From: Methyloligella sp050110875
GTDB lineage: Bacteria > Pseudomonadota > Alphaproteobacteria > Rhizobiales > Methyloligellaceae
Assembly: GCA_050110875.1 (NCBI GenBank)
Contig: CP188828.1
Location: 2,914,001 to 2,978,000 of the forward strand
DNA length: 64,000 nt
Direction of reading: 5' to 3'
Shown: positions 6,901 to 15,382 of the stretch, piece by piece
How the letters are laid out: each line of letters opens with the position of its first letter
Position numbering within the stretch: the stretch's first letter is position 1
Notes under the pieces: generated by a model
What the model was told of the DNA's origin: nothing
Seen by the model: only the letters and a program-made list of their open reading frames with translations
Database searches by the model: none
Program-made: the position numbers and the translations under genes

Positions 6901-8322
6901 CTAATTGCGGGTCTTCGCAGTCTCGGCGCCTTCCGGCACGTTGTCGGCCGCAACGATCCGCCACAGCGAGCCGGGCGGGTTTTCCAGCGCGCCCTTGTCG
7001 TCCGTGTAGAAGCAGTTGCAGTTCACGGCGAGAACGTTGCCGTCATCGTCGAGACCGCCGCCGGTGAATTGCAGCGAGGTCTGAGCCAGTTCCTGAATCT
7101 GCCACTTCTTGCCGTCCCAGCCGGTGCCGAAGACACGGCCCGAGCACCAATCGCCGGAGAGGAACACGCCTTCCATGCCGGCATAGTTGGCAACGCCCAG
7201 CGCGATGACCGAGCAGCCCCAGCCTTCTTTCAGGCTGTCGGCACCCGGGTAAGGCGTCTGATGCGGATACTCGGAGACCGGAAGCGTGCCGACGATCGGG
7301 CAGGTGTCGTCAGGCCCCGTGGAGGGGTGACACTGGGTGCCCATGTTGAACTTCCAGCCATAGTTCTGGCCGCCCTTGCTGTCGGCCGGCTGCCAGTCGA
7401 TCTCCTCGTAATGGTTCTGCCCCACATCGGCGATGAACAGACTGCCGGTCTTGGGGTCGAACGAGAAGGAGTAGGGATTGCGCAGGCCGTAAGCCCAGAT
7501 TTCCGCACGCGCGCCGATATGCAGCTTGGAGAAGCCTTCCTCGGTGATGCCGAACAGGGACATCATCCGCGGATCGTTGGCGCCATAATAGGGATTGGTC
7601 TTCGGGATCGAATAGGGCACGTCCTCGGGCGTGTTCACATCGATGCGGAGCATCTTGCCCCACAGCTCCTGCAGGTCCTGGCCGGCGTTCAGCGGATCGC
7701 CTTCCCAGCCGGCGTCGCCCTTGCCGATATAGAGATAGCCGTCCGGGCCGAAATGAATGCCGCCGCCATAGTGATTATAGTAGGGCTGCGGAATGTTCAT
7801 GATGACCTTCACGGTCTCGTTGGCACGCGCCGTGTTCACCACATCGGGATTTTCCGGATCGACCGTGTAACGGGCGATGATGTGGGCGCCGTTGAACGGC
7901 AGGGAGGAATAGCTCACGAAGAAGTAGCCATTCTCCTTGAAGTCCGGATGGAAGGCGATCGACCACATGCCCTGCTCGACGAAGCCGGTCTGCACCTCGC
8001 TGCCGAGCGGCGTGTTCTGAGTCAGATCGAGGAACGGCTCTTCGTTGATCGAGCCATCCTTGTTCACGATCTTCACCCGGCCGACACGCTCCACGACGAA
8101 GATACGCCCGGACCCGTCACCGGCCGAGGTCGCGCTGACGGGATCGTTGAAGCCGTCGGCGATCTTCACCAGAGCGATTTTGGGATCTCCCGGCAGATCG
8201 CCGCCGGGCTGAGCAACCTGATCCGGTTCCGTTGGAACCGTTTGGGCAAGCGCAGGTGCGGCACCTGCGAAAGCCCATAGCGCCGCGATTGCGGACGCTG
8301 CGAGCGTCAACCGCATTCTCAT
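6901..8322 (-). CDS. PQQ-dependent sugar (glucose/sorbosone-type) dehydrogenase
   Basis: The protein is 473 residues with a clear Sec signal peptide (LTLAASAIAALWAFAGAAPALAQ). A six-bladed beta-propeller of the soluble glucose/sorbosone dehydrogenase family follows. Characteristic segments are GRIFVVERVGRVKIV, MWSIAFHPDFKENGYFFVSYS, HYGGGIHFGPDGYLYIGKGD, WAYGLRNPYSFSFDPKTGSLFIADVGQNHYEEID and a C-terminal GGGLDDDGNVLAV. These enzymes oxidise aldoses or aldehydes in the periplasm and pass electrons to a cytochrome; the MxaG-like cytochrome just downstream is a candidate. An open frame extends to 8526, but the ATG at 8322 has GGGAGGA upstream and starts the signal peptide. The true substrate is unknown. 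Confidence 0.88.
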   Translation of the reverse strand: MRMRLTLAASAIAALWAFAGAAPALAQTVPTEPDQVAQPGGDLPGDPKIALVKIADGFNDPVSATSAGDGSGRIFVVERVGRVKIVNKDGSINEEPFLDLTQNTPLGSEVQTGFVEQGMWSIAFHPDFKENGYFFVSYSSLPFNGAHIIARYTVDPENPDVVNTARANETVKVIMNIPQPYYNHYGGGIHFGPDGYLYIGKGDAGWEGDPLNAGQDLQELWGKMLRIDVNTPEDVPYSIPKTNPYYGANDPRMMSLFGITEEGFSKLHIGARAEIWAYGLRNPYSFSFDPKTGSLFIADVGQNHYEEIDWQPADSKGGQNYGWKFNMGTQCHPSTGPDDTCPIVGTLPVSEYPHQTPYPGADSLKEGWGCSVIALGVANYAGMEGVFLSGDWCSGRVFGTGWDGKKWQIQELAQTSLQFTGGGLDDDGNVLAVNCNCFYTDDKGALENPPGSLWRIVAADNVPEGAETAKTRN

Positions 8323-8694
8323 GAACGTTCCTCCCTGAAATTTTGAAAAATCACGAAAAATTCTACTTTCGTTGACCTTTACAGAGCGGCCTGTCGGGGC
8401 GTCTCTGGTGGTCCGTTTATCCACAAGCCCGAGAGCTTGCCCAAAAACGGACACATCCAGCGTAACGGCCGAACCGCTAGTGCGACAAGGAGAAAGACTG
8501 GCAGGTGGATCGCAGAAGAATGCCAAGGAAGAGTGGAAGAGGTGGCATGCCGCGATCCGGGCGCCGCAGGCTATGGTGGGTTTGGACGTGTCGCGGAGAG
8601 AGCATCCTTGTCACGGCCTCGCAAAGCTAGGCAAAGTGGCATCTAATAAGCCGCAAGAATATTTCGTTCGAGTGAGTTGGGGAGGAGTCCAGAA
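8323..8694. other. Divergent intergenic region between the PQQ dehydrogenase and eboD
   Basis: About 370 bases with no credible gene; the open frames through it look like chance. It must hold the promoters of both arms. A TCTAAT hexamer at 8642-8647 could be a -10 element for eboD, but no good -35 was seen at the right distance. The strong ribosome site GGGGAGGAG at 8679-8687 serves the GTG at 8695. Confidence 0.5.
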
Positions 8695-9924
8695 GTGCAA
8701 GGCGTTATGCGCGATGCGCTGGGAGAGGTTGAGGCGCCAGGAGAGGAACGCGTCTTCTTTCAGCAGTTTCAGGTCGCTTTCGAATATCCCGTCTATTTCA
8801 CGCGCGACCTTTTCGCGCCGGGCAACAGCACCTTTTCAGGCCTGATCCGCCATCTCGGCGGTCAGGGCAAGGCCAAGCTGGCGATCTTCGTGGACGATGG
8901 TGTGCTGCGCGAGATGCCCGACCTCATCCGCCGGATTAGAAGCTTCGGGGCCCAGGCCGACGATGAGGCTTCTGACCAGGCGTCGTTCGAGATCGTCGGC
9001 GATATCATGCCGCTGCGCGGCGGGGAGCAGGCCAAGAACGAGCCGGGTCTTGTCGCCGAGCTGCAGAAAAAGCTCGTCGAGCTTGGCCTCGATCGCCACT
9101 CTTACGTGGTTGCCATCGGCGGTGGCGCGGTGCTCGACCTCGTCGGCTATGCGGCCGCCACCACCCATCGCGGCATTCGCCATATCCGCGTGCCCACCAC
9201 GGTGCTGGCCCAGAACGATTCCGGCGTCGGCGTGAAGAACGGCGTCAATGCGTTCGACATCAAGAACCTGCTCGGCAGCTTCGCCCCGCCCGCCGCCGTC
9301 ATCAACGACTCCGCCTTCATCGACGTTCTGCCGGGCCGCGACAAGCGCGCCGGCATGTCGGAGGCCGTGAAGGTCGCCCTGATCCGGGACGGCGCGTTTT
9401 TCGAGTGGCTGGAGGAAACCGTTGAGGATCTCGCGATCTTCTCGTCGAAGCCTCTCGACAGGCTCATCCGGCATTGCGCGGTCTTGCATATGCGCCAGAT
9501 CGCCCATGGCGGCGACCCGTTCGAACGCGGCAGTGTGCGCCCCCTCGATTTCGGCCATTGGTCCGCCCACAAGCTGGAGGCGCTCTCCGATTACGATCTG
9601 CGTCATGGCGAGGCCGTTGCTATCGGCATCGCGCTGGACACCCGCTATTCGGTGCTCGCCGGCCATCTGCCGGAAGGCAGCGATGTGCGGGTTCGCAATC
9701 TCTTGGAGCGTCTCGGCTTCGAGCTTTGGCATCCGGCCTGTGACATCCGCAATGCCCAAGGCGAGTTGAAGCTTCTCGACGGGCTGGAAGAGTTCCGTGC
9801 GCATCTCGGCGGCGAGCTGACCGTCACGCTTCTGGAGGAGATCGGCACCGGCGTGGAGGTCCATCGCATGGACCCGGTGCTCATCAAGCAAGCGCTCGAG
9901 TGGCTCCGGCCGGAGGTGCGCTGA
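8695..9924 (+). CDS. eboD: 3-dehydroquinate synthase-like protein EboD
   Basis: The product is 409 residues of the dehydroquinate synthase/sugar cyclase fold. It has VVAIGGGAVLDLVGYAAATTHRG (NAD-binding), RVPTTVLAQNDSGVGVKNGVNAF, EAVKVALIRD, and metal-site segments around DFGHWSAHKLE and LRHGEAVAIG. The canonical LNFGHTFGHAIE of true AroB is altered, as expected for EboD, so the product is probably not dehydroquinate. GTG at 8695 is chosen because GGGGAGGAG lies seven bases upstream; ATG at 8707 is also possible. It is the first gene of the plus-strand ebo arm and overlaps eboE by one base (TGATG). Confidence 0.9.
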   Translation: MQGVMRDALGEVEAPGEERVFFQQFQVAFEYPVYFTRDLFAPGNSTFSGLIRHLGGQGKAKLAIFVDDGVLREMPDLIRRIRSFGAQADDEASDQASFEIVGDIMPLRGGEQAKNEPGLVAELQKKLVELGLDRHSYVVAIGGGAVLDLVGYAAATTHRGIRHIRVPTTVLAQNDSGVGVKNGVNAFDIKNLLGSFAPPAAVINDSAFIDVLPGRDKRAGMSEAVKVALIRDGAFFEWLEETVEDLAIFSSKPLDRLIRHCAVLHMRQIAHGGDPFERGSVRPLDFGHWSAHKLEALSDYDLRHGEAVAIGIALDTRYSVLAGHLPEGSDVRVRNLLERLGFELWHPACDIRNAQGELKLLDGLEEFRAHLGGELTVTLLEEIGTGVEVHRMDPVLIKQALEWLRPEVR

Positions 9925-11126
9925 TGCAACTTGCCCTCCCGGGCAACCCGCATCTCACCTATTGCAGCAACATCCATCCGGGAGAGAGCTGGGGTGAGAT
10001 CGAAGCCAATCTGCGCGACTTTCTTCCCAGGGTGAAACGGCGAGTCTCGCCGGATGCTCCCATGGGGGTCGGTCTCCGCCTCTCCGGCGATGCCGCCGCC
10101 GAGCTCCGAATGCCGGAGACGCTGCGAGCCCTTCATGCGTTGCTGGATAGGGAAGGCCTCTACGTCTTCACCATCAACGCCTTTCCTTACGGCCCCTTTC
10201 ACGGCCAGCGGGTGAAGGAAGAGGTCTATAAGCCCGATTGGCGGGAGCCGGAGCGGCTGCGCTTCACCAACACCTGCGCCGATATCCTGAGCGCGCTTCT
10301 GCCCGAGGGGCAGACCGGCACCATCAGCACCGTGCCCGGAGCCTTCAAGCCCGAGATCACGACCGATGCCGGCCGCGCGCTTATTGCTGAGCAGATGGCG
10401 TCGGCAGCGGCGCATCTTCACGGCATCCTCCAGGAGACCGGCAAGAAGATCGTGCTCGCCATCGAGCCCGAGCCGTGCTGCCTCATGGAGACCACCGAGG
10501 AAGCGGTCGGCTTCTTCGAGGACGATCTCTTCGGTTCGGCTGGCGTCGCGCAAATGGCCAAGGAGACCGGTCTGCCGAAGCGGGAGGCGCGTGAAGCCTT
10601 GGCTCGCCATATCGGACTATGCTTCGACGTCTGCCACGCGGCGGTCGAGTTCGAGGATATCGCGGCGAGCGTCGACGCGCTGGACCGGGCCGGCATCGCC
10701 ATTGCCAAGCTCCAGCTCAGCGCCGCCATCCGGGTGCCCCGGGTGGGTGACGATATTGAAAGCCTCCTCGCGCCGTTCGACGAAGGCGTCTATCTCCATC
10801 AGACCGTCGCCCGCCGCAACGGCGAATTGACCCGTCTGACTGACTTGCCCGACGCCTTCGTCGCATCGCGTCAAGGCGAGCTGATGCACAGCGAATGGCG
10901 GGTCCATTGCCACGTGCCCGTTTTCCTGGAGCGTTTCGAAGGGATCGGCTCGACCCAAGCCGTATTGAAGGAAGCCCTGGCGCTTTGCCGGGAACGCGCC
11001 ATCTCCCCCCATCTGGAGATCGAGACCTATACCTGGAGCGTCCTGCCGGAGGCCCTGCGCCACGCTGAGCTCAGCGACGACATCGCAAGAGAGATCGAAT
11101 GGGTGCGCGAGGAGCTTCAGGCATGA
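9924..11126 (+). CDS. eboE: Metabolite traffic protein EboE (sugar isomerase/epimerase-like TIM barrel)
   Basis: A 400-residue AP-endonuclease-2/xylose-isomerase-like barrel. It opens with LTYCSNIHPGESW and continues with FTINAFPYGPFHGQRVKEEVYKPDW broken across strand ends, then VLAIEPEPCCLMETTEEAVGFF, IGLCFDVCHAAVEFED, and C-terminal ISPHLEIETYTWSVLPEALR. These match the EboE subgroup, whose chemistry is not established. The E, D and H residues at strand ends suggest a metal-dependent isomerase or hydrolase. The start overlaps the eboD stop and the end overlaps the eboC start (ATGA), so the arm is translated as a coupled unit. Confidence 0.9.
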   Translation: MQLALPGNPHLTYCSNIHPGESWGEIEANLRDFLPRVKRRVSPDAPMGVGLRLSGDAAAELRMPETLRALHALLDREGLYVFTINAFPYGPFHGQRVKEEVYKPDWREPERLRFTNTCADILSALLPEGQTGTISTVPGAFKPEITTDAGRALIAEQMASAAAHLHGILQETGKKIVLAIEPEPCCLMETTEEAVGFFEDDLFGSAGVAQMAKETGLPKREAREALARHIGLCFDVCHAAVEFEDIAASVDALDRAGIAIAKLQLSAAIRVPRVGDDIESLLAPFDEGVYLHQTVARRNGELTRLTDLPDAFVASRQGELMHSEWRVHCHVPVFLERFEGIGSTQAVLKEALALCRERAISPHLEIETYTWSVLPEALRHAELSDDIAREIEWVREELQA

Positions 11127-11977
11127 TCGCGCCGCGCACCGCACTCACCCTCGGACGGGTCTCCAACCTGCCGACCGTCTGGTCGAACGTGCTGGCGGCC
11201 TCCGTGCTGGCAGGCGGCGCACCGATCTCCTCCATCGTGATCATCGCGATCGCCATGTCCTTCTTCTATGTCGGCGGCATGTATCTCAACGATGCCTTCG
11301 ATAGTCGCTTCGATACCGAGCATCAGACTTGGCGGCCGATTCCGTCGGGCCGGGCCTCCTTGACCGCTGTCACCGTCATCGGCGGCGCGCTGCTCGCCGG
11401 CGGCATCGCCATCCTGGCCGGCTACGGTCTGGCCGCGGGCCTCGTCGGGGCGGCCCTCGCCGCGACCATCCTGTTCTACGACTGGTATCATAAGGGCAAT
11501 CCCCTGAGCCCCGTGGTGATGGGAACGTGTCGGGCGCTGGTCTATCTCGGCACCGCCGCCGCCCTTGGCGCAGCCCTCACGCCCATGCTCTGGCCCGCCG
11601 TTGCCCTTGCATCCTATGTCGCCGGGCTGACCTATGCCGCCAAGCAAGAGCGTCTCATGCAGGCCTCGACCTTGATCCCGCTGCTCCTGCTCTCCGCGCC
11701 GCTTGTCCTCGTTCTGGTCACGGTGCCTGGCGCGGTCGCGAGCTGGTACGGCGCGTTTGCCGTGACCGCCGTCGTCGGCGCCGGGGCGCTCGGCCTCTGG
11801 CTTCTCTATCGGCGGCGGGCCGGCGATGTCCCGCAAGCCATCGGCCTGCTGATCGCCGGCATTGCCCTCGTCGATGGGTTGATGGCCGCCACCATGGGCG
11901 CCAGCATCGCCGTCGTCGCCTGCTGGGGCCTCTTCTGTCTTACATTGCTGTTCCAGCGTTTCATTCCTGGCACCTGA
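11123..11977 (+). CDS. eboC: UbiA-family prenyltransferase-like membrane protein EboC
   Basis: An inner-membrane protein of 284 residues with about eight or nine helices. The first aspartate-rich motif is at N56-D57-x2-D60-x3-D64 (NDAFDSRFD, followed by WRPIPSGRAS) and a shorter second one is at YDWYHKGNPLSP. These are the prenyl-diphosphate and Mg2+ binding features of the UbiA superfamily. In ebo clusters this gene is EboC. Cyanobacterial work implicates the ebo genes in moving a scytonemin precursor to the periplasm, but the prenyl donor and acceptor are unknown. The idi gene in the other arm would supply isoprenoid precursor. The ATG overlaps the eboE stop by four bases. Confidence 0.9.
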   Translation: MIAPRTALTLGRVSNLPTVWSNVLAASVLAGGAPISSIVIIAIAMSFFYVGGMYLNDAFDSRFDTEHQTWRPIPSGRASLTAVTVIGGALLAGGIAILAGYGLAAGLVGAALAATILFYDWYHKGNPLSPVVMGTCRALVYLGTAAALGAALTPMLWPAVALASYVAGLTYAAKQERLMQASTLIPLLLLSAPLVLVLVTVPGAVASWYGAFAVTAVVGAGALGLWLLYRRRAGDVPQAIGLLIAGIALVDGLMAATMGASIAVVACWGLFCLTLLFQRFIPGT

Positions 11978-11992
11978 CGGGAGCCGCCGACC

Positions 11993-12868
11993 ATGACCGA
12001 CCAAGATCGCAACGACCGGCATGTCTCTCTTTTGAGAGGTTGGCTCCAAAGTCGCCTCGACGCCGAGCAGAACGCCTGGCTCGACGAGCGGATTGATCGC
12101 GTAAAGTCCGCCAACAGCATCGCGCAGCTCGGCATGGCGGTGGGTCTCGTGCCGCGCAAGCTGGGCAAGGCGGACTTGGCTTTGAGCGACTCCGAATATG
12201 CCGAGGCGCAAGAGCTGCGCGCGGGGCTCGATCCGTCCGGCTGGAGCATCGATCAGACCGCGCGCATCCTGCTTATTCTCACGAGCTTTCAGGGCGACGA
12301 GGACGCCTTTGCCGAAGGGTTGAACAAGCTTTTCGCCACCGGCGAGATCGGCGAGCATATCGCCATCCTGCGCGGCCTGCCGCTTTACCCGGCTGCCGAC
12401 CGTCTGGTGCCGCTGGCGGGCGAAGGGCTCCGCTCAAACATGCAGCCGGTCTACGAGGCCGTCGCCCATCAGAGCCCTTACCCGGCGGAGGCTTTCGACC
12501 AGAATCGGTGGAACCACATGGTTCTCAAGGCGCTCTTTATCGATAGCCGGCTCGCGCCCATCCAGCAGCTCGACGAGCGCCGCAACCAAGAGCTGGCCGA
12601 GATGCTGATCGACTATGCTCATGAGCGCTGGGCTGCGGGCCGGAGAATTCTGCCGGAGCTTTGGCGCTGCGTCGGGCCTTATGCGCGGCCCGGAGATATC
12701 GCCGATCTGGAGAAAGTCCTGCGCGAGGGAGACGAGACGGAGCGCAAGGCCGCGGCTCTGGCCCTGTCGGAGTCGCCGCTGCCGGAAGCCGCTGAGGCTC
12801 TCAAGACTGCGCCAGACCTGGCCGAGAAGATCCGGGCCGGCGAGACCACATGGCAAGACATTGCTTAG
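11993..12868 (+). CDS. eboA: EboA-domain protein
   Basis: This 291-residue soluble protein is predicted to be largely alpha-helical, with no signal peptide or TM segment. The centre, LLILTSFQGDEDAFAEGLNKLFATGEIGEHIAILRGLPLYP and QNRWNHMVLKALFID (both read in pieces), matches the EboA domain. That domain is found only with other ebo genes and has no assigned function. The C-terminal third looks like helical repeats (KAAALALSESPLPEAAEAL). It starts 15 bases after eboC. Its position inside a coupled arm supports a direct role in the same pathway, perhaps as a scaffold; that is a guess. Confidence 0.88.
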   Translation: MTDQDRNDRHVSLLRGWLQSRLDAEQNAWLDERIDRVKSANSIAQLGMAVGLVPRKLGKADLALSDSEYAEAQELRAGLDPSGWSIDQTARILLILTSFQGDEDAFAEGLNKLFATGEIGEHIAILRGLPLYPAADRLVPLAGEGLRSNMQPVYEAVAHQSPYPAEAFDQNRWNHMVLKALFIDSRLAPIQQLDERRNQELAEMLIDYAHERWAAGRRILPELWRCVGPYARPGDIADLEKVLREGDETERKAAALALSESPLPEAAEALKTAPDLAEKIRAGETTWQDIA

Positions 12869-12966
12869 AGATCCGAAAGCGCCACGATGCGGGACACCGC
12901 CTGGAAAAGCTGCGATAACGGATGTTACAAAATAACAAATAAGTCTGAGGAAAGGGAGCCTCACCA

Positions 12967-13857
12967 ATGCATTTCATCGATCCCCACGCCCATATGATTT
13001 CCCGCACCACCGACGATTACGAAGCCATGGCCAAGGCGGGCGTCGTCGCGGTGATCGAGCCTGCCTTCTGGATCGGCCAGCCGCGCACCAACCCCGGCAG
13101 CTATTCCGACTACCTCTCCCATATCCTCGGCTTCGAGCGCTTCCGGGCCGGCCAGTTCGGCGTGCGCCACTATTGCTGCATCGGTCTCAACTCCAAGGAG
13201 GCCAACAACGAACCTCTCGCCGAGGCGGTGATGGAGTTGCTGCCCGCCTTCGCCACCAAGGAGAGCGTCGTGGCCATCGGCGAGATCGGCTATGACGAGC
13301 AGACCGAGCTGGAGGATCGCTACTTCCGTGCGCAAATCGAGCTGGCCAAGGAGCTCGAGCTTCCGGTGATGGTTCACACGCCCCACCGGGACAAGAAGCG
13401 CGGCACCTCCCGCTCCATGGATGTGGTCGAGGAGCACAAGCTCGATCCCGACCTCGTGGTGATCGACCACTGCAACGAGGAGACCGTGAAGGAGGTGAAG
13501 GATCGCGGCTTCTGGGCCGGCTTCTCCATCTATCCCCACTCCAAGATGACCGCCGAACGCATGGTCGGCATTCTCCGGACCTACGGGCCGGAGAAGCTCA
13601 TCGTCGATTCCGCCTGCGACTGGGGCGTCTCCGATCCCCTCTCCGTGCCGAAGACGGCCGCGCTCCTGAAAGAGAACGGCATGCCCGAAGAGCATGTCCG
13701 CATGCTCACCTACAGCAATGCCTTGGCGATCTACGGCAAGAGCGGCCAGATGAACGAGGAGGATTGGCTCTCGCCGGCCGCCATCGACCAGCGCACCCTT
13801 TATCAGGGCAACACCGTCTTGCGGGGCGGGCAAACCCCGCGCGTCGACGAGGCATAG
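12967..13857 (+). CDS. eboB: TatD-family metal-dependent hydrolase EboB
   Basis: The product is a 296-residue amidohydrolase-type TIM barrel. Metal-ligand motifs run in order: FIDPHAHM (HxH), AIGEIGYDE, VMVHTPHRDKKRG, VVIDHCNEET and LIVDSACDWGVSD. This is the TatD/EboB subgroup. TatD proteins are Mg2+-dependent nucleases, but in ebo clusters a small-molecule hydrolase is more likely. It is preceded by AGGAAAGGGAG, a strong ribosome site, after a 98-base gap from eboA with an AT-rich stretch. It closes the plus arm. With eboF on the other strand, all six named ebo genes are present. Confidence 0.9.
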   Translation: MHFIDPHAHMISRTTDDYEAMAKAGVVAVIEPAFWIGQPRTNPGSYSDYLSHILGFERFRAGQFGVRHYCCIGLNSKEANNEPLAEAVMELLPAFATKESVVAIGEIGYDEQTELEDRYFRAQIELAKELELPVMVHTPHRDKKRGTSRSMDVVEEHKLDPDLVVIDHCNEETVKEVKDRGFWAGFSIYPHSKMTAERMVGILRTYGPEKLIVDSACDWGVSDPLSVPKTAALLKENGMPEEHVRMLTYSNALAIYGKSGQMNEEDWLSPAAIDQRTLYQGNTVLRGGQTPRVDEA

Positions 13858-13917
13858 AAGCGGATCTGTCGAGCGTCTGTTGCCGGCCAGCCCGATCGCT
13901 TCGGGAAAGTGGCGTCC

Positions 13918-13931
13918 TTGAGCGAAATCAA
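13918..13931 (+). promoter_or_regulatory. FNR/FixK-type box upstream of DUF3775 gene
   Basis: TTGAG-CGAA-ATCAA matches the consensus TTGAT-N4-ATCAA at 9 of 10 positions. It is centred 63 bp before the start at 13988, with TTTAAT (a good -10) at 13956-13961, close to class II spacing. The FixK-like regulator encoded at 23181-23876 is the candidate activator. Confidence 0.6.
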
Positions 13932-13987
13932 GGCCGCCTGACCAGCCGTGATGTCTTTAATGGCTCTTCAAAAGAGGAGTCTCTTCG

Positions 13988-14425
13988 ATGGCAGACACAG
14001 AATCCGAATCCGACGATCCTTCTCCGGAACTTTCGATCTCTCCGGAGAAAGTGTTCTTCATCATCGTCAAGGCCCGTGAGTTCGACGAGCAGGTCGCCCC
14101 ATCGGATCCTGATTCCGGCTCGAATCCGTCCGACGATCGCGAGGTCGATGTATTGGAGGCGCATGCCGACAATCCGGTCGTTCAGGAGCTCCAATCGGCA
14201 ATCGACGATTTGAATGTGGACGAGCAGCTCGATCTGATGGCGATGACGTGGCTCAGTCGCGGCGATTTCTCCTCTTTCTCCGATGCACGTCAGGAGGCTG
14301 AAGGCTTGAGGGAAATACACGCGGCACGCTATCTGATCGGCACGCCGCAGCTCGGCGATTATCTGGAGGAAGGTCTGTCCCAGCTCGGCTACTCGCTGGA
14401 GGAATACGAACTCAATCGTCTCTAG
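13988..14425 (+). CDS. DUF3775 family protein
   Basis: An acidic, soluble 145-residue protein. The conserved opening LSISPEKVFFIIVKAREFDEQV and the later DDLNVDEQLDLMAMTWLSRGDF and RYLIGTPQLGDYLEEGLSQLGYSLEEYE match DUF3775, a family common in alphaproteobacteria and of unknown function. The ribosome site AAAGAGGAG lies just upstream. The FNR/FixK-type box at 13918 suggests induction at low oxygen. It is convergent with the universal stress protein gene. Confidence 0.8.
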   Translation: MADTESESDDPSPELSISPEKVFFIIVKAREFDEQVAPSDPDSGSNPSDDREVDVLEAHADNPVVQELQSAIDDLNVDEQLDLMAMTWLSRGDFSSFSDARQEAEGLREIHAARYLIGTPQLGDYLEEGLSQLGYSLEEYELNRL

Positions 14426-14439
14426 CCGGTCCTGGCTTG

Positions 14440-14458
14440 CCGCGAGCGTCTCTCGCGG
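14440..14458. terminator. Hairpin between convergent genes
   Basis: A perfect 7-bp stem CCGCGAG/CTCGCGG with a 5-base loop sits between the convergent DUF3775 and universal stress genes. No T-run follows on either side, so termination here would be weak or Rho-assisted. Confidence 0.3.
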
Positions 14459-14484
14459 GATGACGATGAACCTGCGCAATCAGG

Positions 14485-15312
14485 TCAGTGCGTCATGAGC
14501 ACCGGAATGCTCGCCTCGTTGAGGACATACTCCGTCGCGCCGCCCAGCAACCGTTCCCGCCAGCGCCAATGGCTGTAAGCGCCCATGATCAAGAGGGCTT
14601 CGAGGTCATAGGCTTTTGCCAAGAGCAACTTCCCGACCTGGTGGGGCTCGCCATTGAGAATCTCGCTGCGGACCGAATCGTAGTGCAGCGCCATATACTC
14701 CTCGACCTTCTGCAACGAGGCCGCGTCGTCCTCGCCTTCCTTGATCGTCAGGAGATGAACCTCGCGCGCCGGCGTCATGAAGGGCTGGGCCGCGCTAACG
14801 GCACGGGACGCTTCCAGCGAATCCTTCCAGGCGATCGCCACGTTGTCGAAGTTCAGCTTCGCGGCATGGGGCGGCACGACCAGGACGGGGCGGCCGGAGC
14901 GAAACAGCGTCGCGTTCTGCACGTCGAACCAGAAGGACGAGCCCCAGAAACCGTCCTCGTGCGGATCCGGGGGCATGATGACCGACATGTCGGCTAGCCT
15001 TGCATGGGCGATAAAAGAGGCTTCGATCTCGCCCTCGACGGAGCGGAAGACGGAATCCACGTGAGGAAAACGCTTCGTGGCGGCTTTGAATGCGGACTCC
15101 GCGCTCGCGGCGGCGTCCCGCCTGATTTGCTGGGTCGTCTCGATGAATGCCAAGGGGGCGTCCATTCCGGTGATGTTGAAGACGTCGGCCGGCTGAACGA
15201 ACAGCCCCATCACCTGGGCGGAAAATTTTTCGCCGAGGCGGAAGGCCGTATCGAGCAGCACCTCGAAATTTTTGCCCCCGCCAGCCGGGACCAGAATCCT
15301 TTTGATGGTCAT
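14485..15312 (-). CDS. Universal stress protein, tandem UspA domains
   Basis: The protein is 275 residues. It has an N-terminal UspA-like half (KRILVPAGGGKNFEVLLDTAFRLGEKFSAQVMGLFV to SGRPVLVVPP) and a C-terminal half (NVAIAWKDSLEASRAVSAAQPFM to IMGAYSHWRWRERLLGGATEYVL and PVLMTH). The second half carries the ATP-binding-like G-x2-G-x9-G(S/T) region in modified form. Such proteins are cytoplasmic and respond to starvation or low oxygen. Ribosome site GAGGAGGAA precedes the ATG at 15312. No FNR-type box was found in the 70 bases before it. Confidence 0.88.
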   Translation of the reverse strand: MTIKRILVPAGGGKNFEVLLDTAFRLGEKFSAQVMGLFVQPADVFNITGMDAPLAFIETTQQIRRDAAASAESAFKAATKRFPHVDSVFRSVEGEIEASFIAHARLADMSVIMPPDPHEDGFWGSSFWFDVQNATLFRSGRPVLVVPPHAAKLNFDNVAIAWKDSLEASRAVSAAQPFMTPAREVHLLTIKEGEDDAASLQKVEEYMALHYDSVRSEILNGEPHQVGKLLLAKAYDLEALLIMGAYSHWRWRERLLGGATEYVLNEASIPVLMTH

Positions 15313-15382
15313 GCCGCGAATTCCTCCTCGACCTTTCGTTTCAGCGGGCGATTGCCCTTAAGTCTATCATGGCCGCCCGATC

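Noticed and set aside
7069..8280. Open frame of 403 codons on plus, opposite the PQQ dehydrogenase
   Set aside because: It is antisense to a signal-peptide-bearing beta-propeller enzyme with full family motifs.
8372..8845. Open frame spanning the promoter region and start of eboD
   Set aside because: It covers the divergent promoter DNA and overlaps eboD; composition is not protein-like and no ribosome site is present.
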